Assembly: GCA_965267535.1 (NCBI GenBank)
Contig: OZ254082.1
Span: forward strand, 4,402,001 to 4,466,000
Length of the DNA: 64,000 nt
Direction of reading: 5' to 3'
From: CAXBNB01 sp965267535
Lineage (GTDB): Bacteria; Bacteroidota; Bacteroidia; Cytophagales; Cyclobacteriaceae
Within the stretch, counting starts at the first letter, position 1; each line of letters begins with the position of its first letter. This document shows positions 34,579-43,027 of this stretch, one piece after another. The notes beneath the pieces are model-generated. The model worked only from the letters and a program-made list of their open reading frames with translations. It searched no databases and was not told where the DNA came from. Position numbers and translations under genes: made by a program.

Positions 34579-35547
34579 ATGCTAAAAAAGCTGCTGTCGG
34601 TCTGCATTTGTCTACTAATTGTCCCTGTTTCCGGATTCCCCTGGGGCTTTTTTGCTCACAAGCGCATCAACAAGCTAGCGGTATACACGCTCCCTCCCGA
34701 AATGATGCCTTTTTATAAAAAGTATATCCGCTACATCGAAGAAAACGCCGTAAACCCGGATATGCGACGCTATTCAGTAGAAGGGGAAGCTCCCAGACAC
34801 TACATCGACCTGGACGTATACGGCGACAGTGCCCTATATACTATGCCCCACTCCTGGCACGAGGCAGTAGCACGCTATACTGAAGATACCCTCATGACAT
34901 ACGGCATAGTACCCTGGCATATCGTAACGGTAAAAAACTGGCTGACCAGGGCCTTTAAGATCGGAGATGTAGACGCCATACTCAGACTATCGGCGGATTT
35001 GGGCCACTACATAGGCGATGCTCATGTACCTCTTCACACTACCGAAAACTACAACGGACAGCTGAGCGGGCAATACGGTATTCATGGCTTTTGGGAATCT
35101 CGCCTGCCGGAATTGACCTCTGATGAGTATGACTACTGGGTGGGCAAAGCCGAATACATAGAAAACCCTCAGGAAACAGCCTGGCGTGCTGTTGCCGAAT
35201 CGCACATGGCAGTTGACTCAGTACTAAGTCTGGAAAAAACACTGTCGGAAAAGTTTCCACCGGACAAACGATACAGCTACGAACAGCGGGGCTCTACCAC
35301 CTCCAAAGTGTATTCCAGAAAGTATTCTCTGGCGTATCACAAGCTCCTCGGCGATCAGGTAGAACGACGCATGAGAGCATCAATCAAAATGATAGGTGAC
35401 TTTTGGTATACCTGCTGGATAGATGCCGGACAACCCGACATGCTCGCCATGATGCAAAAAGGGCTATCTGAAAAACAACAACAAAAACTCGAAGAAGACA
35501 TTCGTCTCTGGAACAGACGCACTATCATATCCAGACCCCATAATTAA
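34579..35547 (+). CDS. Zinc-dependent phospholipase C / S1-P1 nuclease-like exported protein
   Basis: 322 residues. Signal peptide residues 1-19 (LSVCICLLIVPVSGF). The mature N-terminus starts with Trp-Gly and His (PWGFFAHKRIN), a signature of zinc-dependent phospholipase C and S1/P1 nucleases, in which the free N-terminal Trp coordinates zinc. Other metal ligands are visible in HYIDLDVYGD (near 75), the SWHEAVARY stretch and DLGHYIGDAHVPLHTTENYN (near 135-154). I infer a trinuclear-zinc hydrolase in the periplasm or outside. Whether it cuts phospholipids or nucleic acids is not decided by sequence. Confidence 0.83.
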   Translation: MLKKLLSVCICLLIVPVSGFPWGFFAHKRINKLAVYTLPPEMMPFYKKYIRYIEENAVNPDMRRYSVEGEAPRHYIDLDVYGDSALYTMPHSWHEAVARYTEDTLMTYGIVPWHIVTVKNWLTRAFKIGDVDAILRLSADLGHYIGDAHVPLHTTENYNGQLSGQYGIHGFWESRLPELTSDEYDYWVGKAEYIENPQETAWRAVAESHMAVDSVLSLEKTLSEKFPPDKRYSYEQRGSTTSKVYSRKYSLAYHKLLGDQVERRMRASIKMIGDFWYTCWIDAGQPDMLAMMQKGLSEKQQQKLEEDIRLWNRRTIISRPHN

Positions 35548-35551
35548 CCCG

Positions 35552-36211
35552 TTAGAGGCTTTTCATCTGCTGAATAGTAGCCTGTGGATCTTCTGTATTG
35601 TAAATCCCCGAACCCGATACAACGATATCTGCTCCTGCATCTATCACTTCCTTTAAGTTGTCGAGTTTTACACCTCCGTCTATTTCTATCGCTATGTGGT
35701 CAAGCCCTCGGTCCTGCAGTATTTTTTTCAGCTTCGCTATCTTAGTCAGGGTTTCAGGTATCAGCTTCTGCCCTCCAAATCCGGGGTTCACTGACATTAT
35801 CAGCACAAAATCCAACACCGGCAATATCTCGTCGAGCGTACTCAGGGGCGTGTGAGGGTTGAGAACCACTCCAGCCTGGCAGTTGTGTTCTTTGATCAAC
35901 TGAATGGTTCTGTGCAAGTGCGGGCAGGTTTCTACATGTACCGAAATCATGTCTGCACCGGCCTTTGCAAAGTCTGGAATATACTGGTCAGGGTTAGTAA
36001 TCATCAAATGCACATCTATAGGCAATTCGGTACATTTTCTTATATCTTTCAGTACCAAAGGCCCTATGGTCAGGTTGGGCACGAAATGCCCGTCCATAAC
36101 ATCGTAGTGAATAATATCTGCGCCTCCCTCATCTACGAGTTTTATATCGTCTCCAAGGCGCGAAAAATCAGCCGATAATATAGATGGTGCTATTTTTATG
36201 TTTCTGTTCAT
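35552..36211 (-). CDS. rpe: Ribulose-phosphate 3-epimerase
   Basis: About 219 residues from the ATG at 36211 (MNRNIKIAPSILSADFSRLG); upstream codons begin with TTG and are not conserved. TIM barrel with metal and catalytic residues in SADFSRLG, IIHYDVMDGHFVPN, IDVHLMI, VLIMSVNPGFGGQKL and IEIDGGVKLDN. It interconverts ribulose 5-phosphate and xylulose 5-phosphate in the pentose-phosphate pathway. Convergent with the phospholipase-like gene (4-bp gap). Confidence 0.97.
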   Translation of the reverse strand: MNRNIKIAPSILSADFSRLGDDIKLVDEGGADIIHYDVMDGHFVPNLTIGPLVLKDIRKCTELPIDVHLMITNPDQYIPDFAKAGADMISVHVETCPHLHRTIQLIKEHNCQAGVVLNPHTPLSTLDEILPVLDFVLIMSVNPGFGGQKLIPETLTKIAKLKKILQDRGLDHIAIEIDGGVKLDNLKEVIDAGADIVVSGSGIYNTEDPQATIQQMKSL

Positions 36212-36399
36212 TACTTTTGCGGGCAATTGTATTTGATTTTGCAAGTATAGGGAAATAAAAAGTGCATTCGTACTGCAGCTGTAAGATATTGTAAAAGCAA
36301 GATCCTACCCGCTAAACGAATCTCCCGGATCAAAAACACACAGGCAATAAAATGGTAAGCAATGAAGATAATGCTATATTGCCGCCATAAACTACAGCT

Positions 36400-38097
36400 A
36401 TGAGGCAAATCGTACTGAGAAAGAGGAGAAAAAAGACGAAATACACCCCAATATTAAAGGACTCAAAAAGCTGGCCGGTAGTACAAATGGCCAAAAAGAG
36501 AGAAGAGTTTGTCAATCTGGTGTTTGAGGAAAGTTACGAAACTTTACTGGAAGCCCCCAGAGGAAAATCTCTGCGCGAAGAGTTGGAAACCACGGTATAC
36601 AGAGAGCTGCAGCGCATCAAACACAACCCCTGGAAGGTAGACCCAAAAGACGAAAAAAAGTATTTTGAGTCGCTGCAAAAGCAAATAGCAGACACAGAAA
36701 TACTGCCCGAAGAAGAGGCCGAAAAAAAACTTAAGGAAATTCTGAAAGACCTGACTCACCGCTATGCGGAAGAAATAGCAGGCAACTTTCGTCACACCTG
36801 GTATCGGCTTACCCGCACACTCATTACGATCGGCTTTGCCCGATTACTCAATGCAGCCCGGGTAAGAGGGCCCTGGTCGCTGTTTAGCAACCAACTCGAC
36901 CTGGACGACAAGATACACATAGTGGGCGAAAACGATCAGATACGAAAGCTCGCCCGACTAGGTACTGTAGTTATGGTACCTACACACTTTAGCAACCTGG
37001 ATTCCCCGCTTATAGGCTGGGTCATACAGTACCTGGGATTACCTCCTTTTATTTATGGGGCCGGACTGAACCTGTTCAATGTCAAGATTTTTTCATACTT
37101 CATGAATAGCCTCGGCGCATACAAGGTAGACAGGAGAAAAAAGAATGCAATTTATCTGGAGACACTCCGCACATACTCAACCATTGCACTGCGCGAAGGA
37201 TGCCACAGCCTGTTTTTTCCGGGTGGCACCCGCTCACGATCGGGTAAAATCGAAAAAACACTTAAACTCGGCTTACTCGGCACAGCCATAGAAGCCCAGA
37301 GGCAGATATACCAAAACGAAGACAACATTGCTTCACGTAAAATTTTTATCGTACCGGTTACGATCAATTATCACTTTGTGCTGGAAGCCCCAAGCCTGAT
37401 CAACGACTATCTGAAACGAAAAGGCCAGCAACGCTACTTTGTAGAAAGTGATGAATACACCTCTTCTTACAAGATAGCTAAGTTTCTGGTAAAGTTTTTC
37501 ACACAGGGATCAGGCGTATCAGTATCTATAGGCAGAGCCATAGACGTAGTGGGCAACTACGTAGATGACAATGGCAACAGTGTAGACAAAAAAGGCAACC
37601 CCGTAGACCTGAGAGATTACTTCCGATCGGGCGGTGAAATAACCGAAGATACTCAGCGCGAGCAGGAATATAACCGTATTTTGGGCAAGCGTATCGTAGA
37701 AGAATTTCACAAAAACAATCGGGTGCTTTCCAGTCATCTGCTTGCTTTTACTGCTTTCAAAATGATTGGTAAGCGTTTTAGCCACATGGACTTGTATGGT
37801 TTGCTCAGGCTCCCCGATCAGGATCTTATCATCCCTTACGATGAGTTTAAAGAGAAAGTGAGCTTTTTTCTCGATATAATCAAAGCCATGAAACAACGCG
37901 GCGAGGTGAGTATGGGCGATCACATGATGCAAGAAACAGATGACATCATAGCGCATGGCTTGCGCAATCTGGGCATGTATCATCCGGTAAGACCTCTGGC
38001 TCGAAATAAGAAAGGCGATATTGTAGTACAAAACATGAATCTGTTGTACTTTTATCATAACAGACTGCTGGGGTATGACCTTGAAAAACTCATCTAA
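36400..38097 (+). CDS. PlsB/PlsC-like glycerolipid acyltransferase
   Basis: 565 residues. The acyltransferase domain sits at about 185-320. Block I is HFSNLD (HX4D) in VPTHFSNLDSPL, and block III appears as FPGGTRSRSGK, where the usual Glu (F-P-E-G) is replaced by Gly. It is longer than PlsC, and the flanking helical regions resemble PlsB-like proteins, with no clear transmembrane helix. It transfers an acyl group to glycerol-3-phosphate or lysophosphatidate. The next gene, gpsA, overlaps or abuts it and makes glycerol-3-phosphate, supporting this role. Start at ATG 36400; Met29 would also be possible. Confidence 0.85.
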   Translation: MRQIVLRKRRKKTKYTPILKDSKSWPVVQMAKKREEFVNLVFEESYETLLEAPRGKSLREELETTVYRELQRIKHNPWKVDPKDEKKYFESLQKQIADTEILPEEEAEKKLKEILKDLTHRYAEEIAGNFRHTWYRLTRTLITIGFARLLNAARVRGPWSLFSNQLDLDDKIHIVGENDQIRKLARLGTVVMVPTHFSNLDSPLIGWVIQYLGLPPFIYGAGLNLFNVKIFSYFMNSLGAYKVDRRKKNAIYLETLRTYSTIALREGCHSLFFPGGTRSRSGKIEKTLKLGLLGTAIEAQRQIYQNEDNIASRKIFIVPVTINYHFVLEAPSLINDYLKRKGQQRYFVESDEYTSSYKIAKFLVKFFTQGSGVSVSIGRAIDVVGNYVDDNGNSVDKKGNPVDLRDYFRSGGEITEDTQREQEYNRILGKRIVEEFHKNNRVLSSHLLAFTAFKMIGKRFSHMDLYGLLRLPDQDLIIPYDEFKEKVSFFLDIIKAMKQRGEVSMGDHMMQETDDIIAHGLRNLGMYHPVRPLARNKKGDIVVQNMNLLYFYHNRLLGYDLEKLI

Positions 38098-38101
38098 AGC
38101 A

Positions 38102-39130
38102 ATGATCGGTGTAGTAGGTGCCGGTAGCTTCGGCACTGCCATATCCAATATGATCGCCGAGCGATCGCCCGTACTGCTTTATGTGCGCGACAAGGAAAAA
38201 GCCGCTACCATAGCCAAAACCCGGAAAAATCAGGGCAATGATGTACACCCAAACATCACCATCACCAATACGCTGCAGGAAATAGCCGACCAGTGCGAAA
38301 TCATTTTTCCCATTGTACCTTCGGCCAACTTTAGAAGTATGATGCGGCAGCTGGCTCCTTTTCTCAGGCCATACCATATTCTGATTCATGGTACAAAAGG
38401 GCTCGACCTAAGTATAGGCAAAGACGAAATAATAGACAAAAAGAACCCGCTCACGCGCAAGCATGTAAAAACCATGAGTGAGGTGATAAAAGAAGAGAGC
38501 TGCGTACTGCGTGTGGGATGCCTCGCCGGCCCTAATCTGGCCAAAGAAATCCAAATGCACCAACCCGCCGCTACTGTAGTAGCCAGCCATTTTGAAGAAG
38601 TAATAGATGCCGGTCAAAAATTGCTAAAAAACGACCGTTTTCTTGTGTACGGCAGCAACGACCTGATCGGCATAGAACTCTGCGGCATCTTGAAAAACAT
38701 CATCGCTATAGCAGCCGGGGCTATCAGTGGCATGGGTATGGGAGAAAACTCAAAATCGCTCCTTATAAGCAGGGGAATGGTAGAAATGATACACATAGGT
38801 AAAGCGCTGGGAGGCAATACACAAGCTTTTCTGGGGCTGGCAGGTCTGGGCGATCTGGTAGCTACCTGTACTTCAAAGCTCAGCCGCAACTATACCGTAG
38901 GCTATCGCCTTGCTCAGGGCGAACCTTTGCAGCACATCATAGACACCATGGAAGAAGTGGCTGAAGGAGTAAACACGGTGAACATCATCAATAAACTGGC
39001 CATAAGCTACGACATCAGATGTCCGATCACCGAAACCCTTCTCAAGATTTTTGAAGGAAAAATGACCGTGAAAGAATCTTACGCTTTCTTTATGAAATTT
39101 CCCTTCCGCACAGAAATTGATTTTATCTAA
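38102..39130 (+). CDS. gpsA: NAD(P)H-dependent glycerol-3-phosphate dehydrogenase
   Basis: 342-351 residues depending on start. Rossmann motif GVVGAGSFGTAISNM; active-site region GPNLAKEI (in LAGPNLAKEIQM), LCGILKNIIAIAAG with the catalytic Lys, and GLGDLVATCTSKLSRNYTVG. It reduces dihydroxyacetone phosphate to sn-glycerol-3-phosphate for phospholipid synthesis. I prefer the ATG at 38102 (MIGVVGAG), 4 bp after the acyltransferase stop; an ATG at 38075 would overlap that gene by 23 bp. With the acyltransferase it forms a two-gene lipid-precursor operon. Its end overlaps the convergent M48 gene by 4 bp. Confidence 0.95.
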   Translation: MIGVVGAGSFGTAISNMIAERSPVLLYVRDKEKAATIAKTRKNQGNDVHPNITITNTLQEIADQCEIIFPIVPSANFRSMMRQLAPFLRPYHILIHGTKGLDLSIGKDEIIDKKNPLTRKHVKTMSEVIKEESCVLRVGCLAGPNLAKEIQMHQPAATVVASHFEEVIDAGQKLLKNDRFLVYGSNDLIGIELCGILKNIIAIAAGAISGMGMGENSKSLLISRGMVEMIHIGKALGGNTQAFLGLAGLGDLVATCTSKLSRNYTVGYRLAQGEPLQHIIDTMEEVAEGVNTVNIINKLAISYDIRCPITETLLKIFEGKMTVKESYAFFMKFPFRTEIDFI

Positions 39131-40371
39131 CTTTCACTCAACTGCTCCATAGCCTCCATTCGCTGAAGTAGTGTAGGATGCGAATAGTTGAAAAACACAT
39201 ACAACGGATGAGGCGTCAGGTTGCCAAGGTTATCAGAAGTCAACTTTTTTAGTGCATCGATCAGTGGTTCTTTTCGATAAGTTGTAGCAGCATAAGCATC
39301 CGCTTCATATTCATTTTTTCTGCTAAAAACATTCATAAGAACCCCGGTCACTTTAGACAGTGGTGAAAACAAAATACCAAAAGCCAGTATATTTAGATGC
39401 ATGGCGGTAGTCTGCCCTCCCATAGCATAAGACACTTCACTATTAAAAATCATCAGCGATAGCAAATAGAGCATAACACCGGTCTGTAGTACGCCCAGTA
39501 CCATTGACCATATTATATGTTTTTTCTTAAAATGTCCCACCTCGTGAGCCAACACTGCCACCAGTTCATCAGTAGTGTGCTTCTCTATCAGAGTGTCATA
39601 CAAGACCACTTTTTTGTTTTTGCCCAATCCGGAAAAAAACGCATTGCCTTTAGACGACCGCTTCGAACCGTCAATTACAAAAATGTTGGTGAGCGGAAAA
39701 CCTACCTTCTGACTATATGCCTCAATAGCTGTTTTTAGTTCACCATCACCCAAAGGTGTCAGCTTGTTAAACAACGGCACGATCAAAGTGGTGTAAAACA
39801 TATTGACAAACACCATAAATACGGTGATGATAATCCAAAAGTAAAACCAGAAATCACTACCCAGCGAAAACACCAACCAGATAAGTGTAGTAAGGATGAT
39901 TCCACCAATAAGTACAGCCAGCAGGTAACCTTTAAGTTTGTCTGTTATAAAAGTTTTGAGAGTAGTCTTGTTAAAGCCAAATCGCTCTTCAATCACAAAC
40001 GTACTATACAGCTGAAAAGGAATTGTGAGAATATCGGAAGCAAAATAAAGGATACCAAAAAAATACAATGATGCCACTATATTCAATGGAGCCACTCCCC
40101 TGAGCCAGGTATCCAGCTCACCAAACCAGCCAAAGTACAGCATACTCATTGTCACGGCAAAGCTGAGCGCTGAGGTGAGCATCGAAAAATTATTAGACAC
40201 ACGATGATACTCCTGCGACTTTTTGTACTGCTCTTCATCGTATATTCCCTGCAATTTTGGGGGTACAGGGAGCTTTCTGTTTTTATCGTTGAGGTAAGAC
40301 AGCACCTTGTCAAAAAGAAAATCGAATGTTGTGATACCCAGCAATAAATAAAGTATAGTCTGCTCCTGCAT
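39127..40371 (-). CDS. M48-family metallopeptidase (Ste24/CaaX protease-like)
   Basis: About 414 residues from the ATG at 40371 (MQEQTILYLLLG); the 40 upstream codons are not family-like. It has several transmembrane helices, the zinc motif HEVGH in VLAVLAHEVGHFKKKH, the third zinc ligand Glu in NEYEADAYAATTYR and the SRKNEYEAD hallmark. These match Ste24-type M48A proteases, which in eukaryotes process prenylated CaaX proteins. In bacteria related proteins work in membrane protein quality control. It overlaps the convergent gpsA by 4 bp. A TATTTTTG -7-like element lies on the minus strand at 40388-40395. Confidence 0.93.
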   Translation of the reverse strand: MQEQTILYLLLGITTFDFLFDKVLSYLNDKNRKLPVPPKLQGIYDEEQYKKSQEYHRVSNNFSMLTSALSFAVTMSMLYFGWFGELDTWLRGVAPLNIVASLYFFGILYFASDILTIPFQLYSTFVIEERFGFNKTTLKTFITDKLKGYLLAVLIGGIILTTLIWLVFSLGSDFWFYFWIIITVFMVFVNMFYTTLIVPLFNKLTPLGDGELKTAIEAYSQKVGFPLTNIFVIDGSKRSSKGNAFFSGLGKNKKVVLYDTLIEKHTTDELVAVLAHEVGHFKKKHIIWSMVLGVLQTGVMLYLLSLMIFNSEVSYAMGGQTTAMHLNILAFGILFSPLSKVTGVLMNVFSRKNEYEADAYAATTYRKEPLIDALKKLTSDNLGNLTPHPLYVFFNYSHPTLLQRMEAMEQLSES

Positions 40372-40551
40372 GTTTTCTTTTTTCAGGCAAAAATATAGGA
40401 TCGTATTCGGTTTACCCTTCACATCCCCAAAAACCTGATATGTCGGCAGGTTATCTTCCGGCGCTTTATTGGGGCACACATTTATCCGCAATTCATCAAT
40501 TTCGTATAGGTATATGCAAATGGCGATATATCACACCTGTTTTTTACTATC

Positions 40552-40559
40552 TAGCTTTG
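40552..40559 (+). promoter_or_regulatory. Candidate -7 promoter element TAGCTTTG
   Basis: TAGCTTTG fits TAnnTTTG and lies 17 bp before the proline dehydrogenase ATG, giving a leader of about 10 nt. No clear TTG element at the right distance, so only half the promoter is supported. Confidence 0.4.
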
Positions 40560-40575
40560 CATCAAACTTATAGGG

Positions 40576-41772
40576 ATGAAAACTTCTACTCTGTCCTTTG
40601 ACGATACCAAGATAGCATTTGGTGATAAGTCTGAAAGCGAATTGCGCATGATGCACTTTCTGTTTTCGACCATGAACTACCCCTTCATTGCCGATTTTGG
40701 CATCTGGTCTACCCTCACTGCGCTCAAACTGGGACTGCCTGTAAAGGGACTCATCCGCAAAACGATCTTTGCTCAATTTTGCGGGGGCGAATCTCTGGAG
40801 GGATGCAAAAGTACCATCGATAAATTGGGCCAATCAAACATCAAAGCCATTCTGGACTTTTCTGCCGAGGGCGAAAAAACAGAGGAAGGCTTTGAAGCTA
40901 ATATGGAAGAAACACTCCAAGCCATTCGGTTTACCGAAGGTTCTGAGAACACGCCCATAGCGGTAATGAAACTAACTGCTTTTATCGATTTTGATATTCT
41001 GGTAAAAGTGCAAAATGGCCAGCCCCTGAACTCGGAAGAAAAAGAGAAATACAGCCGGTTTGAAACACGTATAAAAACGATATGCCAGCAGGCTGTGACC
41101 AGCGATAGGTCCCTATACATAGATGCGGAAGAATCCTGGATACAAGAGGCCATAGATCAGGTAGCCATCCGCATGATGCTTACCTTCAACAAAGAAAAAA
41201 CCTACATTTTCAACACATACCAACTCTACAATGTACACGCCCTAAATAACCTAATGACAGCCCACCAGCTGGTTGCCGGCGAGGGTTGCTTTTTTGGGGC
41301 CAAACTCGTAAGAGGTGCCTACATGGAAAAAGAACGCGAACGCGCGGAAGAGCTAGGCTATCCGGACCCCATCCAGCCCAACAAGTCCGCATGCGACCAT
41401 GACTATGATCAGGCACTGCGCTATTGCATCAACCATCTGGAAAACTTGTCCCTATGTGCAGGCACACACAATGAGCAAAGCTGTGCATTGCTTGCAGAAC
41501 TGATCGATGACAAAGACCTACAACACAACGACCCCAGGGTATATTTTGCCCAGCTCTATGGCATGAGTGACAATATATCCTACAAGCTGGCGCATGAAGG
41601 CTACAACGTGGCTAAATACGTGCCTTATGGTCCTGTAGCCAAAGTGATGCCCTACCTCATTCGTAGAGCCGAAGAAAATACAGCCATGGCCGGGCAGTCC
41701 AGCCGCGAATACCGCATGGTAAAAAAAGAACTACAAAGGCGCAGGGAAGTTAAAGCCGGCGTTAGTGTGTAA
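40576..41772 (+). CDS. Proline dehydrogenase
   Basis: 398 residues, a monofunctional proline dehydrogenase (PutA N-domain type) with FAD-binding TIM barrel. Conserved blocks are KLTAFIDFD, ALYIDAEESW-like (SLYIDAEESW), KLVRGAYMEKERERAEELGY and VAKYVPYGPVAKVMPYLIRR, where the last carries the substrate-binding Arg pair. It oxidises proline to pyrroline-5-carboxylate and passes electrons to quinone. No P5C dehydrogenase is adjacent. Its last 11 bp overlap the convergent rodA end. Confidence 0.95.
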   Translation: MKTSTLSFDDTKIAFGDKSESELRMMHFLFSTMNYPFIADFGIWSTLTALKLGLPVKGLIRKTIFAQFCGGESLEGCKSTIDKLGQSNIKAILDFSAEGEKTEEGFEANMEETLQAIRFTEGSENTPIAVMKLTAFIDFDILVKVQNGQPLNSEEKEKYSRFETRIKTICQQAVTSDRSLYIDAEESWIQEAIDQVAIRMMLTFNKEKTYIFNTYQLYNVHALNNLMTAHQLVAGEGCFFGAKLVRGAYMEKERERAEELGYPDPIQPNKSACDHDYDQALRYCINHLENLSLCAGTHNEQSCALLAELIDDKDLQHNDPRVYFAQLYGMSDNISYKLAHEGYNVAKYVPYGPVAKVMPYLIRRAEENTAMAGQSSREYRMVKKELQRRREVKAGVSV

Positions 41773-43027
41773 GCACCTGCATTCGGTGTGCATCGAGGTT
41801 GAGCAGAATAAACAACAAAACCGTAAACGACCAGAGAGACGAACCTCCGTAGCTAAAAAACGGCAGGGGTATACCTATAACCGGGAAAAGGCCGATCGTC
41901 ATGGCTATGTTGACCATAAAATGAAACAAAAGCACTGACAATACTGCATAACCATACACACGGGCAAAACGAGACTTTTGCCGCTCGGCTATCATCGAAA
42001 TCCGGATGAGTAAGGTACTAAACAGGGCAATCAAAATAACACTGCCTACCCAGCCGTGCTCTTCTCCCAGCGTACAAAAAATAAAGTCTGTACTTTGCTC
42101 GGGCACAAAATCGAACTTGGTCTGGGTACCATTCAAAAAACCTTTACCAAACAACCCTCCCGATCCTATGGCTATTTTAGATTGAGTCACATTCCACCCT
42201 ACTCCCAGTGGATCAATATCGGGATTGAAAAGAGAAATCACCCGATTTCTCTGGTGTGGCTTCAATACATCGGTCATGATAAAGTCAACACTTTTCACCA
42301 TACCCACCACCAGTACCACAACTCCGATGATCAGTAAAATCTTCTTGAAATTTTTGATGGACAGTCCTATAGCTATGAGTGCCAGTGTGCCCGTAACAAT
42401 AAAAATAAGGGTTTGATCTACCAGTAAAGACACGATAAACAAAGCTACCACTCCCAAACCCAGCACAAATATCATGGGAGACAATCCCTCACGATAATAC
42501 ACCAGCACAAACGCTCCGAACACCATAGCTGACCCCAAATCACCCTGAAGTATAATGAGAAGAATCGGCACACCTATCAGTGCCCCTGCTATCAATTGAT
42601 TTTTGGTATTATCTAGTTTTACATTGACCGTACCTAAAAATTTAGCAATTGCCAGTGCCGTAGCAAACTTGGCAAATTCAGACGGCTGCAGCCTAAATCC
42701 TCCTATCTGAAACCACGACTTAGAACCTGCTACCATAGTACCCATGCCTAACACCGCTATGAGCAGCAGGATCATCAAAGCATAGAATACATAAGCAAAA
42801 GAATCGTAAAACTTAAAGTCGAGCATCATCACTCCCAGGATGAGCAAAAACGAGGTACCAATCCATATCAGTTGCTTACCCGCGTTGGTTTTGAGCGAAA
42901 ACATAGACACGGCCAGCTCCTCATCGTACACTGCCGCATAAATATTAAACCAACCCCAAAACACCAATATCAGGTACAATAGTACTGTAAGCCAATCTAT
43001 ACGATCGATGACACTGCCTCTTCCCAT
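41762..43027 (-). CDS. rodA: Rod-shape SEDS glycosyltransferase RodA
   Basis: 421 residues with about ten transmembrane helices, matching the SEDS family. Recognisable parts are GSKSWFQIGGFRLQPSEFAK (near 110-130), ILQGDLGSAMVFGAF, HQRNRVISLFNPD and the C-terminal GIPLPFFSYGGSSLW. RodA polymerises peptidoglycan glycan strands in the elongasome with PBP2. It is the last gene of the mreB-mreC-mreD-mrdA-rodA operon; its ATG overlaps the mrdA TGA by one base (TGATG), implying coupled translation. It converges with the proline dehydrogenase gene (11-bp overlap). Confidence 0.96.
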   Translation of the reverse strand: MGRGSVIDRIDWLTVLLYLILVFWGWFNIYAAVYDEELAVSMFSLKTNAGKQLIWIGTSFLLILGVMMLDFKFYDSFAYVFYALMILLLIAVLGMGTMVAGSKSWFQIGGFRLQPSEFAKFATALAIAKFLGTVNVKLDNTKNQLIAGALIGVPILLIILQGDLGSAMVFGAFVLVYYREGLSPMIFVLGLGVVALFIVSLLVDQTLIFIVTGTLALIAIGLSIKNFKKILLIIGVVVLVVGMVKSVDFIMTDVLKPHQRNRVISLFNPDIDPLGVGWNVTQSKIAIGSGGLFGKGFLNGTQTKFDFVPEQSTDFIFCTLGEEHGWVGSVILIALFSTLLIRISMIAERQKSRFARVYGYAVLSVLLFHFMVNIAMTIGLFPVIGIPLPFFSYGGSSLWSFTVLLFILLNLDAHRMQVLTH

